Assembly: GCA_031216915.1 (NCBI GenBank)
Contig: CM062289.1
Span: 62,317,741 to 62,381,740 of the forward strand
DNA from: Pictodentalium vernedei
Lineage: Eukaryota; Mollusca; Scaphopoda; Dentaliida; Dentaliidae
Direction: 5' to 3'
DNA length: 64,000 bases
Below, piece after piece: positions 32,960 to 43,455 of the stretch; within the stretch, counting starts at the first letter, position 1, and the number at the start of each line of letters is the position of its first letter. The notes beneath the pieces were generated by a model. That model was not told where the DNA came from, searched no databases, and saw only the letters and a list, made by a program, of their open reading frames with translations. The position numbers and the translations under genes were made by a program.

Positions 32960-33212
32960 GCCAGAAAATAAGCAGACTGTCATCAGCACAATGAGGTCCC
33001 CAGAGGGTGAATTTAGTGATGCTACCCTGCACAGCAGGGTAGCATCACTAAATTTACCCTCTGTGAACTTCAATCTGAATCAGGATCTCAAAACTAAACA
33101 AATAGAGGTACCCAGAGGATAAATTGGCCCACTGTATGGGATAGCATCATCAAATTCACCCTCTGGGGACCTAATTTTTTTAAATGTCAGACTGCTTATT
33201 TTCAGGCATACC
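32960..33212. mobile_element. MITE with ~70-bp TIRs and central palindrome
   Basis: CCAGAAAATAAGCAGACTG at the left matches the complement of the right end (CCTGAAAATAAGCAGTCTG), and GGTCCCCAGAGGGTGAATTT is shared further inside. A palindrome with arms GGGTGAATTTAGTGATGCTA lies at 33006-33060. CCCATAGCC/CCCACAGCC outside may be a 9-bp duplication with one mismatch. Confidence 0.65.
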
Positions 33213-34025
33213 CACAGCCCAAACCAACATCATGAAATTAACACAGCAACTTTTGATGATAACAAGAAATAAACCTCTTGTGTATCCCCACAACTTCCAT
33301 GGACAAATAATTAATGAATCAAATAAAGGTCAAGGTCACAGTTAAAATTGTAAAATTTGTAATTTAAACAACACTTCATTTGAATCATCATCTCCTGCAT
33401 GAAAAATCTAGAAAAACGAAGCGGCTTGCAATTCGCTCCATTGATGAGATAATTGTGAAATGTGCAACCTCATTTCAAATATTTTGTGCAGCAACATTAA
33501 ATGGTAACATAAGCCAATGGGGCCATAAACATAGAACAAACTAAGCGAGCTCTTATCCAATCAGAGGGCAAGATTATAATCTTATTGCAACATATGTAAA
33601 TTGATGGCTTTTTTGCCAAAATCAATCACACTTGATTCCTCAAAAATCTCAGGCAAAAAAAAAGTGAAGAATTTTTTTAAGGATGGGGTTATGTAGGATT
33701 TTCTCTCTCCCCTCCACCTCATGCTGACAGCAAGAGAAAAATATTCCAAATTAATAATGCTATAATAGATAATACAGATTGAGCCAATCAAATTTGATCA
33801 ATTTCTTTTTCATAGTGTATGTGTGTACTGTAGAGGTATGATATCAAGACACATATTATATGTAAACATGCAGTGTTTCCAATTTTAGAACATTTTTCAT
33901 TGGATGAGACAGTATGCATATTTAACATCTGCATCCCATCTCCACCCCCCCCCCACCCCACCATTTACCCATTTGTCAGCAAAAAAAAAAAAAAAAAAAC
34001 AATTTTCAAAGTTAATACTCAAATA
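33213..34025. other. no gene seen
   Basis: AT-rich sequence; a C-rich run near 33945 and an A-run near 33985. No coding motif. Confidence 0.4.
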
Positions 34026-34690
34026 GAGTTGAGCCCACTTAATTGGATATCTCTTAACTGAAAAACGCTGTTAAATGAATAAAATTTCCAAACACAAAAC
34101 CATTTACCATATCTGCAGTACAAATTTGACCTTTCACTTACAACATATAATTTATAGAGTGTACTCCTGTCAATTAAAAAAAAACTTTTGCCCTATGTCA
34201 AGAAATTCCCTGGCATTCATCACATAACCCTTCTTTATACACCTATTTGGCCTCAGTACATGCAATACAGGAATTTAATCTATTACATCTAGTTTGACAG
34301 AACTCCAAGAGATATAATAGAATAAATGCTCGGTTTGTCGCAAGAAGATAGCAAAGTGACCAAATCTCTGTCAAGTCATCCTGTTAACCCTTTACCCAAC
34401 GAAATCGCCCGCATCCACCCGCGTAATATGCAAATTCAGCAGCTGAAAAAATATTATTTTTTGAAAAATGTCAACAAAACCATATCATGTGACCCCTCTT
34501 TGGAACGAGCTCATTGAGCTCGTTCCAAAGAGGGGTCACATGATATGGTTTTGTTGACGTTTTTTGAAAACAATTAAAAAATGATATTTAAAATAATAAA
34601 TTTTGATATCGTCTGCGTTGGGTAAAGTGTTAATTGAAAAATATTTTCACTGGCAAATTTTAAAGTAGCTAGCTAATTAACAGGTTCAAT
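34026..34690. mobile_element. CAGTGGA-family MITE split by a TTAA MITE
   Basis: GAGCCCACTTAATTGGATAT near 34031 is the same end as in 53343-54348. Later words (CCTATTTGGCCTCAGTACAT, ATATAATAGAATAAATGC) follow the family order. A TTAA element sits at 34384-34633 exactly at the family's CTGTTAATTGAA site. Confidence 0.65.
34384..34633. mobile_element. TTAA MITE, CCCTTTACCCAACG family
   Basis: Starts TTAACCCTTTACCCAACG and ends CGTTGGGTAAAGTGTTAA. The central palindrome (arms CATATCATGTGACCCCTCTT and complement, about 40 bp each) has a GAGCTCATTGAGCTC centre. Inserted in the CAGTGGA-family repeat. Confidence 0.85.
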
Positions 34691-35573
34691 TGTATTGAGC
34701 ACCTCAGCCTGATTAAGTCCATTAACTCCTTGCATGCTGCACCTGGGACCCAAAATCTCTTGCCACAAAAATAAGTATAATTTGGACACAATAAACCAAA
34801 TTTGCCCCTTGTAATGTGCATGGATGTTTGACCAAAGCTTTACTCAGATGGTTTGATTTTTAATATTTTTGATCAACTGGGAGATAAGTACATTTTCATC
34901 GCATGAGCTGTTTTTGATGTCATGATAGGAGAAACATCATCCTTGTGGCTGAGTGAAATATGTTCTTTCCACTTGGTTTCCCCATCTAACACCGCTTGAG
35001 GATAATAATAATGTAAGAAGGTGGGAGATAACTTACTTCATCCATTCTTCCTTTATACACACAAGACACTGTTCTATCACTGTATCATTAAAGCTATCAT
35101 TTTGTAAAGCCATTTCCATTTTTGTTAAAACCGATGGCGCTAAAATAATAAATAAAAAAGTTTGTCATTCTCAAAATACATTGACTGTTATATATCTCAA
35201 TCATGTACTGTACTAAATAAGCTATTAATTGAAAATAGAATGTTTTCATTTTTGTAAATCACTTAAAAAAAATGTCCACAGTCCAGTAGAAGTACTTCCA
35301 ATAGTTCCTTGAACCTATGAAACAACATGTAACTGTTTGTTTGTTTGTTGGTGGTTAACGTCACATATTTATGCACCATGGCTAATCGTGACACAACATG
35401 GAGATGAAGTCAAGTTTAGTCAATCGTTGATCAACATGTTGCCCATTTTAGAGGACTTTCACCCCAAGCATTGGTGACTGGGTCCTATTTGACTAGTAAA
35501 GCGGAACTGGTTTACCACAGTAAACAAGTGCTGCTTACTTCCCGGGGTTCCCACGGGGACAACATGTAACTAA
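34691..35573. other. no gene; SINE-like piece
   Basis: About 35335-35400 (GGTGGTTAACGTCACAT, CACCATGGCTAATCGTGAC) resembles the tail side of the SINE at 50827-51340 in reverse orientation. The rest is unassigned. Confidence 0.4.
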
Positions 35574-35581
35574 CTAACCAT

Positions 35582-36139
35582 TAGAGCTGTAGGTTTTTAA
35601 ATTTCTTGTTCGGTTTCGGTTTTGGTTTTTCAGGTGGAGTAAAACCTCGGTTCGGTTCGGTTTTCGGTTTGTTCATGAGAACAAATAAAATTCAATAAAT
35701 TCATTCTTATGTTCGGAGTTATAACTGAATGGCAGTGAAATTGAGAGAAACTCAAAGAATACCAGAAATAAGCTATAATACATGAAGAATCAGGAAGGCC
35801 AATATAATAATTACATATATATACAGAACTTTTATTGTGCTTGGCCATTTTCGAGGTCTGACACCTACACGCAACTTGAGGAAAGCTGCAAACACAACTA
35901 AACTGAAAAGTCGGAAATTCACAGAATGTAGCCTTCCCAGAGTAGTGAGAGTACCCAGGCACTGCCATTGGCAGTGTCTGGGTATTCTCACTACTCTGGG
36001 ATGGCTACATTCTGTGAATTTCTGCAGCAAGAGAGTATTTAATAAAAAACGAAAAACCTTAGATTACAGGATGTCGACGGTTTCGGTTTTAAAAAAACCC
36101 TAAAAACCTCGGTTCGGTTTCGGTTAACCTACAGCTCTA
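35582..36139. mobile_element. hAT-like MITE, copy A (empty of DIRS)
   Basis: Starts TAGAGCTGTAGGTT and ends AACCTACAGCTCTA. CTAACCAT flanks both sides (35574-35581, 36140-36147), a perfect 8-bp target duplication as in hAT elements. Subterminal CGGTTTCGGTTTTGG words and a central palindrome of about 110 bp (35912-36022) fill it. The word GTGAAATTGAGAGAAACTC near 35736 is the uninterrupted form of the site where DIRS entered copy B. Confidence 0.92.
35912..36022. repeat. central palindrome of hAT-like MITE A
   Basis: Arms begin AAATTCACAGAATGTAGCC and mirror through CACTGCCATTGGCAGTG. About 50 bp per arm with three mismatches or so. Confidence 0.9.
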
Positions 36140-36147
36140 CTAACCAT

Positions 36148-36589
36148 GTGCATTTTTAAGCCTTAGTCAGTGTATATTTTCATGTAGCATGTGATATGGC
36201 AGTTACATGTACCAGGGTTACTCACACTTTCTGATTATAAAAAAAATTCATTTTTAACCAAGTAACTAACCCTGAGTGTAAGTCTCATCTATATCACCCC
36301 TTTACCCAAGATAATGGCCAAAAGCAGCCAGTTCTATTCAAATTCAAAGACCTCCCCCCCCCCCCCCCCTCCCACCACCAACTGTGTTTTTTAGTGAATT
36401 CCAAATATGAAAACATATTCTATTTTCAATTAATAGCTTGTTACTAGCAGAAAAAAGAAATGCAAGTTTTTCTCTGTGGTAAATATTTCAAATATGTTAT
36501 GGATGATTATTTCATTGTTTGGATTCTGATGTTATTTCTCCATTACTGATTAAATTTTGATGAGATTTGTTGTCTTAACACAGCTGGCA
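36148..36589. other. no gene; poly(C) tract
   Basis: About 16 C at 36354-36369. Nothing else recognised. Confidence 0.5.
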
Positions 36590-37680
36590 CTTGCATGGAC
36601 AACATTCAAATGTGGGTACCCTACGCCACTTCATGATCAAAATCGATTGTGGTGTGCCCACCCCAGGCTTCAGTCACTGCTCTAACTCTCCTTACCATTT
36701 ACCCCATCAAGTTGTTTATGGTCCTTTGTGGGATGTTATTCCACTCCTGAAGAAGGGCCTGCCTGAGCTGAGCGACGTTGTTTGGGATGTTGATGTGCTT
36801 CTTGACCCTCCTGTACAGCTTGTCCCACAAATGCTTGATTGGGGACAAATCTAGACTGTAGGGTGGCCAATCGAGAACTGGGACATTGCTTTGGTTGAGG
36901 AAGTCATGACAAACCCTAGCAACATGTGGCCTCGCATTATCCTACTGCAACGTAAGGTTATGCGCATTGATAAGTGGAAGGACGTGAGGCATGAGGACCT
37001 GATCCCGATATCTTTTACGGCTGTAAGATTGCCCTGGATGACCACGAGAGGTGTTTTCACGCTATGAGAAATCCCCCACGAGAGGTTTTTTTCACGCTAT
37101 GAGAAATCCCCCCCCCCTCCAAACCATAACAGATCCTCCCTCAAATCTGTCATTTTCCTTATCGCAAACCTCAGAATATCGCTCACCTTGACGTCGATAG
37201 CAACATTGTCATCTATCTGACCTACAAACCATGAGCCGAGACTTGTCAGTAAATAACACACGTCTCCAGTGGGCCAAGTTAAACCGATTTGGTGCATGTG
37301 CCTGCAGCCATTGCAATCGACGTTGATGTCGCCTGGGTGTAAATTCATCTAGGGATGTTGTGGCCTTAAACTGAACTCCCACAACCAATTCCTAATTGTT
37401 CTTGGATACAGTCAGTGACCATGAGTGCCTACAACTTGACTCTCTGTCTCCATCACCGTCTGAAATTGGTTATGGAGGTGTGAGAGATGTATGCCTCTGT
37501 CTTGGCATGACGATGTAATGCACAGACGTCCGCTTCTGGGATGGTCAGCTAATCTTCCTGTCACTGAAACGCCCAACTAAATGAGCTATTGTTGACTAAG
37601 GGACCCCAAATTGCTGGACAATGAGATGTTTTGATTGCCCCCGTATAATTAGAGCAATAGCCCTACCCCTATCAACTTTG
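36590..37680 (-). pseudogene. Tc1/mariner transposase, heavily decayed
   Basis: Minus-strand frames in order: N-terminal helix-turn-helix-like words near 37660-37400, a region near 37340-37150 containing VLFTDKS-type words for the first Asp, GNLTAVKD near 37030, DNARPHVA-like words near 36940 for the second Asp, and DWPPYSLDLSPIKHLWD near 36830. In this last motif a Lys sits where the catalytic Glu is expected. The C-terminal part runs to about 36600. A 37-bp duplication (CACGAGAGGT...AAATCCCC) lies near 37040-37112. Frameshifts and stops are frequent. Family clear; TIRs not found. Confidence 0.75.
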
Positions 37681-37689
37681 ACATCGCTG

Positions 37690-38226
37690 CATTTTGCTTT
37701 TCAATTGAGTTGAAATGAAATGTTCTGTAATCGATGTGTTCTGTTCAAAACATTGACTTGATATGTTTTTGAAGCCCATAGCATGTGGGAGTGCCTCAAA
37801 TTCACGCTTTGTCAAAAAATCTGTTGAAAGCATGCAGCGTTGCAACATGGTCATTACTGATTGAATTTTAACAAAAGACTCTTTAGACAGTACACCGAGG
37901 TAGCTATGTGTCAAATTTTGCTACAATTGGTCTACGGATAAAAAAATTATATCACCAAAACTGATCTTGTGTTTCTATTTTCTGTCAGTATAGTAAAATG
38001 AACTAGAAATATCACTGAAGGTGACTAATACCCCCACTTCTGAGTTAAACAATTCACTTCCGGATGTGGAACTTCAAAATTTCAAAATGCAGGAATATAC
38101 AGACGTTTACTTGTTTCTGAACATCTCTGTGTAGTATTTATCAAAATCAGATCAGAAATGAAGGACAACTTATATTAAATGCAGCAGGTATTGTGCATCC
38201 AAATATTCCATCTAAGACAATCTATA
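37690..38226. other. no gene seen
   Basis: Unassigned sequence between the Tc1 relic and a TTAA MITE. Confidence 0.4.
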
Positions 38227-38368
38227 TTAACCCTCTGCACACTGATGTCAAAAAGGCCAAGTTTTCAGCTGTGTCAAACAAGATATAACTGGTGAAATTC
38301 ATAGTTAAACGAGAAAAACAGAGTGTTTGAAGAAAATTCTGTTGCACTGCCAGAGTGCTAGGGGTTAA
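38227..38368. mobile_element. TTAA MITE, CCCTCTGCA family, short
   Basis: Starts TTAACCCTCTGCACACTGAT and ends CTAGGGGTTAA. TTAA at both edges. Its start closely matches 51122-51309; the central palindrome is mostly lost. Confidence 0.65.
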
Positions 38369-38451
38369 ATCTATGATGATCTATGAATTATGGTTACAGA
38401 AATGTAAAAGATGGATTTTTCATCAACTTACTAAGATAAAAACTTCTATAC

Positions 38452-39069
38452 TAGTTTTCAACCGATTACCAAAAATGGTCGCAGACCGATTACCGGTTAT
38501 TTGAGCTCACAATCGGCCGATTCTGATGCCGATCCCGACTGTAATACCATGCACTACTAGACAAGTCGAGGCTCGAAAGAACTAAATTACACTAAACATG
38601 TTTCTTTGTTGACTGGAGTCGTAGTAAAATTACCAGTTGCACACACTTGGGCGGTAAACGTGGCTCTCACAGAGCCACGTTTACCCCCCAAGTGTGCGCG
38701 ACTGGTAATTTTACTGCGACGTGAGTCAATGGAGTACAATCTTCACTTTCCTGGTAGGAATTGGCGATTGCCGCAAGTGGCGTTCAATTGTGAGCTTCAC
38801 TTGTCGTTTAACTTGTGTATCCCATAAAAGGGGCATCTGGAGAGATTAAGCATACACACTGTGGTTCTTTCTCAACTTTATTGAATGGCATCATTGGCAT
38901 CATTTTACATTAGCAGTTGAACAAGATAATAAAATGCGATTAATGAATCATTGCAAAATGCTTGGCAACAATCGGTTGAACCGATGTTCCAGGAGCTGTT
39001 GCCGTTGTCATCCGATTGCCTACAACCAGCCAATTGTGGTGGTCGGTTCCGATCATCGGTTGAACACTA
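38452..39069. mobile_element. hAT-like MITE with central palindrome
   Basis: Starts TAGTTTTCAACCGAT and ends ATCGGTTGAACACTA. TTCTATAC flanks both sides (38444-38451, 39070-39077), a perfect 8-bp duplication. Subterminal ACCGATTACC/AATCGGCCGATT words are typical of this kind of MITE. A palindrome of about 118 bp lies at 38611-38728. Confidence 0.88.
38611..38728. repeat. central palindrome of the hAT-like MITE
   Basis: Arms start TCGTAGTAAAATTACCAG and close on GTGGCTCTCACAGAGCCAC. About 55 bp per arm with few mismatches. Confidence 0.9.
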
Positions 39070-39652
39070 TTCTATACATAACAGGTTCACACACGATCCC
39101 TTCAGTCAACATCACAAATTTGTTGACCCCATCCACCAAGGCCATAAATCCACTCAAAACTTTTGCATAGGAACACAATCGTATATAAAACTCTCAAACA
39201 AGGAATTAGTGACACTGTGCTCATTTCACAATGAAATAGCATAAAGCTCATTGATATTGCACTAAACTTTCCACAGAATGTTTTCCATAAATGATATAAT
39301 GACATGTACAGTAAAACCTGTCTTGAGAGACCACCTGTCTTGAGAGACAACATCTGCCAGGCACCGATTGGTTTTACTCTATAATGGACCTGCTATGGGA
39401 GACCACCCGTCTTGAGAGACCACTGTGACCTCGAACGAAATGTTTTTTGCGAGCCTTCGGCGCGCAGGGACAATTTGGGGAGCAAGCCCCTTTCGACCCT
39501 CATTGGCTGTTTGTTTTTGTAGGACATTGAGGTGTGGTAGAGGAGGAAAAGGAAAGAGGGAGGAGGCCTACCCCCTCTTGGGCTTTTTGCGGCTCTTTTT
39601 CTTAGGTGGCGGTTGGCTTGGTGATATGGCCACGCCTGGCATTCTGAAAAAT

Positions 39653-40416
39653 GCAGGAGGGCAAAAAATCGCTCTCCTCAATCAGCTTAGGAGAGCAATT
39701 GGCTTTACACAGCATTTTAAGTATCCAGTTGAACAAAGTCATTGAAACTGAAACCAACAGACTACATCAGTGATTTTATTAACTTTATTAAGGTAAAGCG
39801 AAATCTCTTAGACATCTAGATGTCTCACTCAACAACCGAACACACACTTGACAAGACCTGTGTGTGTACCCAGACCTGTTGTCCTAGAAAGTCATACGCC
39901 TACCACTACCACCTTCAACCCCCCAAGGGGGGGGGGGGGGGGGGGTTGAAGGTGGTAGTGGTAGGCATATGACTTTCTTGGACAATAGGTCTGCTTGAAT
40001 CTACAGTCACATCCTGGTGCAAGTGCTTCAAGTGACAGGATAGTAGTAGTGGTAGTATATTATAGTGTCAATATTCCTTGAATAATTACCCCTCAAACTG
40101 TGATGTCAGTTGTTGAACTTGAAACTGACAGAAAAAAATATTGCTGTGACCCATTTTGCTTCAAATGATTGCAACTGTGTTTGGGTATGGTTGCAGCCAT
40201 TACCTTTTACCACTAAACCACTTTCAAAATGAAATTACGTGATGTTATGTGACCTCGAAGTTAAATTACATTTTTGCTTTACAACAAAAATTTAATGTGA
40301 CCATAATACATGTAATCTCAATCATCCCAGACCAAAATATTTAGGAGGGCAATTTTTCGCTCTCCTTAATTCTTTCAGGAGGGCAGTAAGGAGAGCTAAA
40401 AAATCGCTCTCCTGAA
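39653..40416. mobile_element. CAGGAGGGC-ended MITE inside retroposon copy 2
   Basis: Left end CAGGAGGGCAAAAAATCGCT; the right end is its near-complement ending AAAAAATCGCTCTCCTG. It separates the ORF1-like frame from its C-terminal codons. The interior has a palindrome with a G19 run (39881-39990). Confidence 0.65.
39881..39990. repeat. palindrome with poly(G) centre
   Basis: Arms GAAAGTCATACGCCTACCAC and its complement surround CCCCCC-AA and about 19 G (39927-39945). Confidence 0.85.
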
Positions 40417-41778
40417 ATTGCCAAGCCTGTATGGCTGGCAGTGATGCAGAGTTTAGTGGCTGGATTGTGTCTAGTGTCTTTTTTGAATTTTCCCTGGACT
40501 CGCGGCTTTTGGCGACGGCTTGTTTCCCCAACTCAAGTTCTCGTTTGGCCAGCTCTAATGCTCTCCTTATCCTTGGGTCTTTGATGGTGACTGCAGACTG
40601 AGGTGCCTGTATTCCTGTGATTGGCTCACCCGGGCTGTCCGGTTGAGAAGGAAGTGGGGAGTGAGGGGTGGGAGGTGGTGAAAAAGCAACCTCCGGTTCC
40701 TCCTCAGTCTCCACCAGACGTTCCTCATCCAACAGTACCGGCTCAGGAGCTGGCAGTTGGTTGGGTGTACTAGTGGAACTAGGAGGGGAACTGGCAGCTG
40801 CCTCCAGGACCTCCATCCTCTCGCTCACCTCTTTCTTCCTATTCCGGAAGGCCTCCAGGCGCAGGGCGCTCCTGCGCTTGGTCGAAGGGCTCTTCTTTTT
40901 CTTCCTCTCACTCTTTTCAGAGCCTCCGTGCCTCTTCGGGTGAGGACCAGTGGGAGAGGGGATCCTCTCTCCAAAGGTACTACCTCTCCCCGAAGAGGGT
41001 GGTGTGTTGTTCTCTTCAAGAACAGTTGGACGCTCTTGCCTTTTTCCTGGATAGTCCAAGAGATAGGGCAAGAGACGCCCAGAGCTGATATGGCTTTCTC
41101 TAGTCTAGCTGATATTTTCATGTCAGTCGAGATGCTCACGCTCTGAAGTCAGAAGTGTGATCAAATGCACTGTGACCTGGTACCAACTTGTATTTTTATG
41201 CCATAATGGACCTGTGTTGAGAGACCGCCCCTTTGAAGACTGAAACCATGACAAAAACGTTTTACCTGTTCTGGAATTGGAAAATCCATTGTGGTCATGC
41301 TAACATAATTAAAAGTATTAAAAGCTCTTAATTGGGTTTCAATTGCTATTCAGTTACATAACTCATTAAAGATTGAGATGTTTTTATAAGACCCCTGTGA
41401 AAAGATTAGAATTATTGCTGAATAAACAATTTCATACATACCTGAAATGTGACAGATAGGATTATAAAAATAAATTTGTGTTGAAAATCTTCAATGAAGA
41501 TTTTCAACACTAATTTATTTTTATAATTTTTATAACAGTCCATTTCAATTTGTTACAAAAACTTCATAAAAAGGAACAACTACAAAGTAATTACAAAAAT
41601 CCATTCTTCTCCATTTCTGAATTTTGTGGTTGGTTATTCACTGACCCGAGAAAACCTGAAACCTGTTATGAGAGACCACCTGTCTTGAGAGACCACTTTT
41701 GTGTGGCCCAAAGGGCAGTCTCTCAAGACAGGTTCTACTAATTCTATTAATGTACACCAAACTCTACAACCTAGTGAT

Positions 41779-42053
41779 AACCCTTTACCCAACACATGCA
41801 ATTGTTAAAATTTATTATTTTAATTACTGTTTTTTGAAAGTTTTCAAAAAATTTGTTAAAAAACCATATCATATGACCCCCTCATCAGAACAATCTTGCT
41901 GGACTCGTTCCAATGAGATGGGGGGGGGGGGGGGGGGGGGGAGGGGGGGGGGGGGGTGACATGATATTGTTTTCAAATTTTTTTTCTTTTTTCTTTTATT
42001 TCTCACTTTGTAAATCATGTGGGCAGATGCGACCGATTCGTTAAGTAAAATGT
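41779..42053. mobile_element. decayed TTAA MITE, CCCTTTACCCAAC family
   Basis: ATAACCCTTTACCCAACACA at the left and GTTAAGTAAAATGTTAA at the right are eroded ends of the 34384-34633 family. CATATCATATGACCCCCTCA and the inverted GTGACATGATATTG remain of the palindrome, whose centre is now a G22-A-G14 tract (41920-41956). Confidence 0.65.
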
Positions 42054-42119
42054 TAATTACAACACAAGGTTTTACTTCTTCTGACCCCAGATATCAACAA
42101 ACTGGCATGAATAACTTGA

Positions 42120-42470
42120 CACCCACATATAAGAACATGCCAACTAGAGATGGGCATAACATCCACATATAATCACCTACAAACAAGTAAACCTTGATTA
42201 CTTATAAGTCCTGATAACATATTGCAGAATTACTAACACACACATAAACCACTGGCAAACTGGAGATGGGCGGTAACACCCACATATAACCACCTGCAAA
42301 CAAGTAAACCTTGATTACTTATAAGTCCTAATTACATATTGTAGAATTACGAACACACACATAAAACCACTGGCAAACTGGAGATTGGCGGTAACACCCA
42401 CATATAACCACCTGCAAACAAGTAAACCTTGATTACTTATAATTTTTGATCGTGCATTGTAAAATTACTA
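42120..42470. repeat. ~118-bp tandem repeat, three copies
   Basis: CACCTGCAAACAAGTAAACC and neighbouring words recur at about 42170, 42290 and 42408 with a 117-118-bp period. Confidence 0.9.
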
Positions 42471-42476
42471 TTTAAC

Positions 42477-42687
42477 TGGTTGAGGGCTAGATTATTTTGG
42501 GGATCTAAATTTGTTATTCAAAATTTGTTTATTACAAATTATTGGAGAGTGCCCACAGGCACACTCCAATGCTTTGTAATAGAACAAACTTTATATATAA
42601 ACAAAATTTTATTTGCATTTGGCAAACAAGAGAAAGGAAAATTTTGGCTTTTGCTCTTGTACCCTCATTTTTTTGAAAGCCCTGATA
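42477..42687. other. possible TTAA MITE relic
   Basis: ACTGGTTGAGGGCTAGATTA at the left resembles 28443-28692. The palindrome GGAGAGTGCCCACAGGCACACTCC lies at about 42543-42567. The right end was not found. Confidence 0.4.
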
Positions 42688-42895
42688 GTTGCTTCTAGAG
42701 CTGTAGGTTTTTAAATTTCTTGTTCGGTTTCGGTTTTGGTTTTTCAGGTGGAGAAAAACCTTGGTTCGGTTCGGTTTTCGGTTTGTTCATGAGGCCAAGT
42801 AAAATTCAATAAAACTCATTCTTATATCCAGAGTCATAACTGAATGGTAGTGAAATTAAAATTTTTTAGTAAATTTTGTTTCTTAACATACCTAC

Positions 42896-43132
42896 CACAA
42901 TTGTTTACAATTGGCTGTAACATAAGTGCAAGCCCTACTTCGGAACTAACTCAAGCTTTTAGAATCTTTTCCAAACGAGTTGGAAAAGTACTAGAGTGCA
43001 AAAGCACGAAAAAGATCGAAAAAAGGGTCGAGCGAGACCAGCGCTCGAAATTACAGGTACTCTCTCTGCACACCTCTTGCGTTTACCGAGCGCATGCGCA
43101 ACAACCGTGACGTCAATTCCGTATTTCCGCCA
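42896..43132. repeat. DIRS left inverted terminal repeat
   Basis: CAATTGTTTACAATTGGCTG through GTGACGTCAATTCC matches the complement of 48413-48655 almost perfectly, with one or two small differences. Confidence 0.93.
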
Positions 43133-43200
43133 ACGAGAAGTTTGTGATTTAGCGGGGAGGCATTGATATCAAAGATATCCCCAAGGAGGGTGGGCCTCCG

Positions 43201-43292
43201 GTAAACAATTGTGGTAGGTATGTTAAGAAACAAAATTTACTAAAAAATTTTAATTTCTTTTCAACCTACTCACAATTGTTTACAATTGGCTG
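43201..43292. repeat. DIRS internal complementary region
   Basis: 43201-43254 is the complement of the outer left end (42855-42908). The adjoining 43252-43292 is the complement of the outer right end (about 48632-48674). The two meet at AATT. In DIRS elements this region is a template for joining the ends into a circle. Confidence 0.92.
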
Positions 43293-43455
43293 AATAAACA
43301 ATAGGAGGAGGTGAATCACATAACCAATACCAACAAGAGTAGCAGAACGAAAGCAAGGATGGCAGAGAACAAAAACGAAAACCTGTAATGAAGATAGAGA
43401 GAAGGCACCTGAAAAGAACAAGGCTGAGTGAAGCGCAACCTCGACAAAAACAATT

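Larger units (their letters stand above)
39575..41139 (-). pseudogene. proline-rich ORF1-like protein of retroposon copy 2
   Basis: Starts near 41139 with KAISALGVSCPISWTIQEKG (also in copy 1). A frameshift near 41010 leads into the 41071-40322 frame: STKRRSALRLEAFRNRKKEV, then EVLEAAASSPPS, proline-rich linkers, and a helical Lys/Glu-rich part (RALELAKRELELGKQAV). That frame runs into a MITE at 40416; the last codons (SQPPPKKKSRKKPKRG, stop near 39575) are on the other side. Basic and low-complexity composition fits an RNA-binding role, but no known domain is evident. Confidence 0.5.
39432..41167 (-). mobile_element. ORF1-only retroposon, copy 2
   Basis: CACTGTGACCT flanks it exactly (39421-39431 and 41168-41178); copy A of the host MITE has this word once (near 30929), so this is a true 11-bp target duplication. 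On the minus strand the element starts CATTTGATCACACTTCTGAC and ends CATTTCGTTCG. No poly(A) tail and no RT. It holds a second insert at 39653-40416. TSD length points to target-primed reverse transcription using enzymes from another LINE. Confidence 0.8.
39309..41740. mobile_element. pogo/Tigger-like MITE, copy B, with nested inserts
   Basis: Starts CAGTAAAACCTGTCTTGAGA after TA and follows copy A (30180-31500) on both sides of a 1.7-kb insert (39432-41167). The right end is slightly eroded (GGTTCTACTA instead of CTACTGTA). The conserved palindrome GTGTTGAAAATCTTCA is at 41478-41530. Confidence 0.8.

Noticed and set aside
34455-34565. microRNA precursor
   Set aside because: The hairpin is part of a TTAA MITE, and arms are too perfect and variable among copies. 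No evidence of processing can be seen in DNA.
36591-36854. Plus-strand open frame of 87 codons
   Set aside because: Antisense to the Tc1 transposase relic.
39881-39990. Transcription terminator-like hairpin
   Set aside because: Bacterial terminators do not apply; it is the central palindrome of a MITE.
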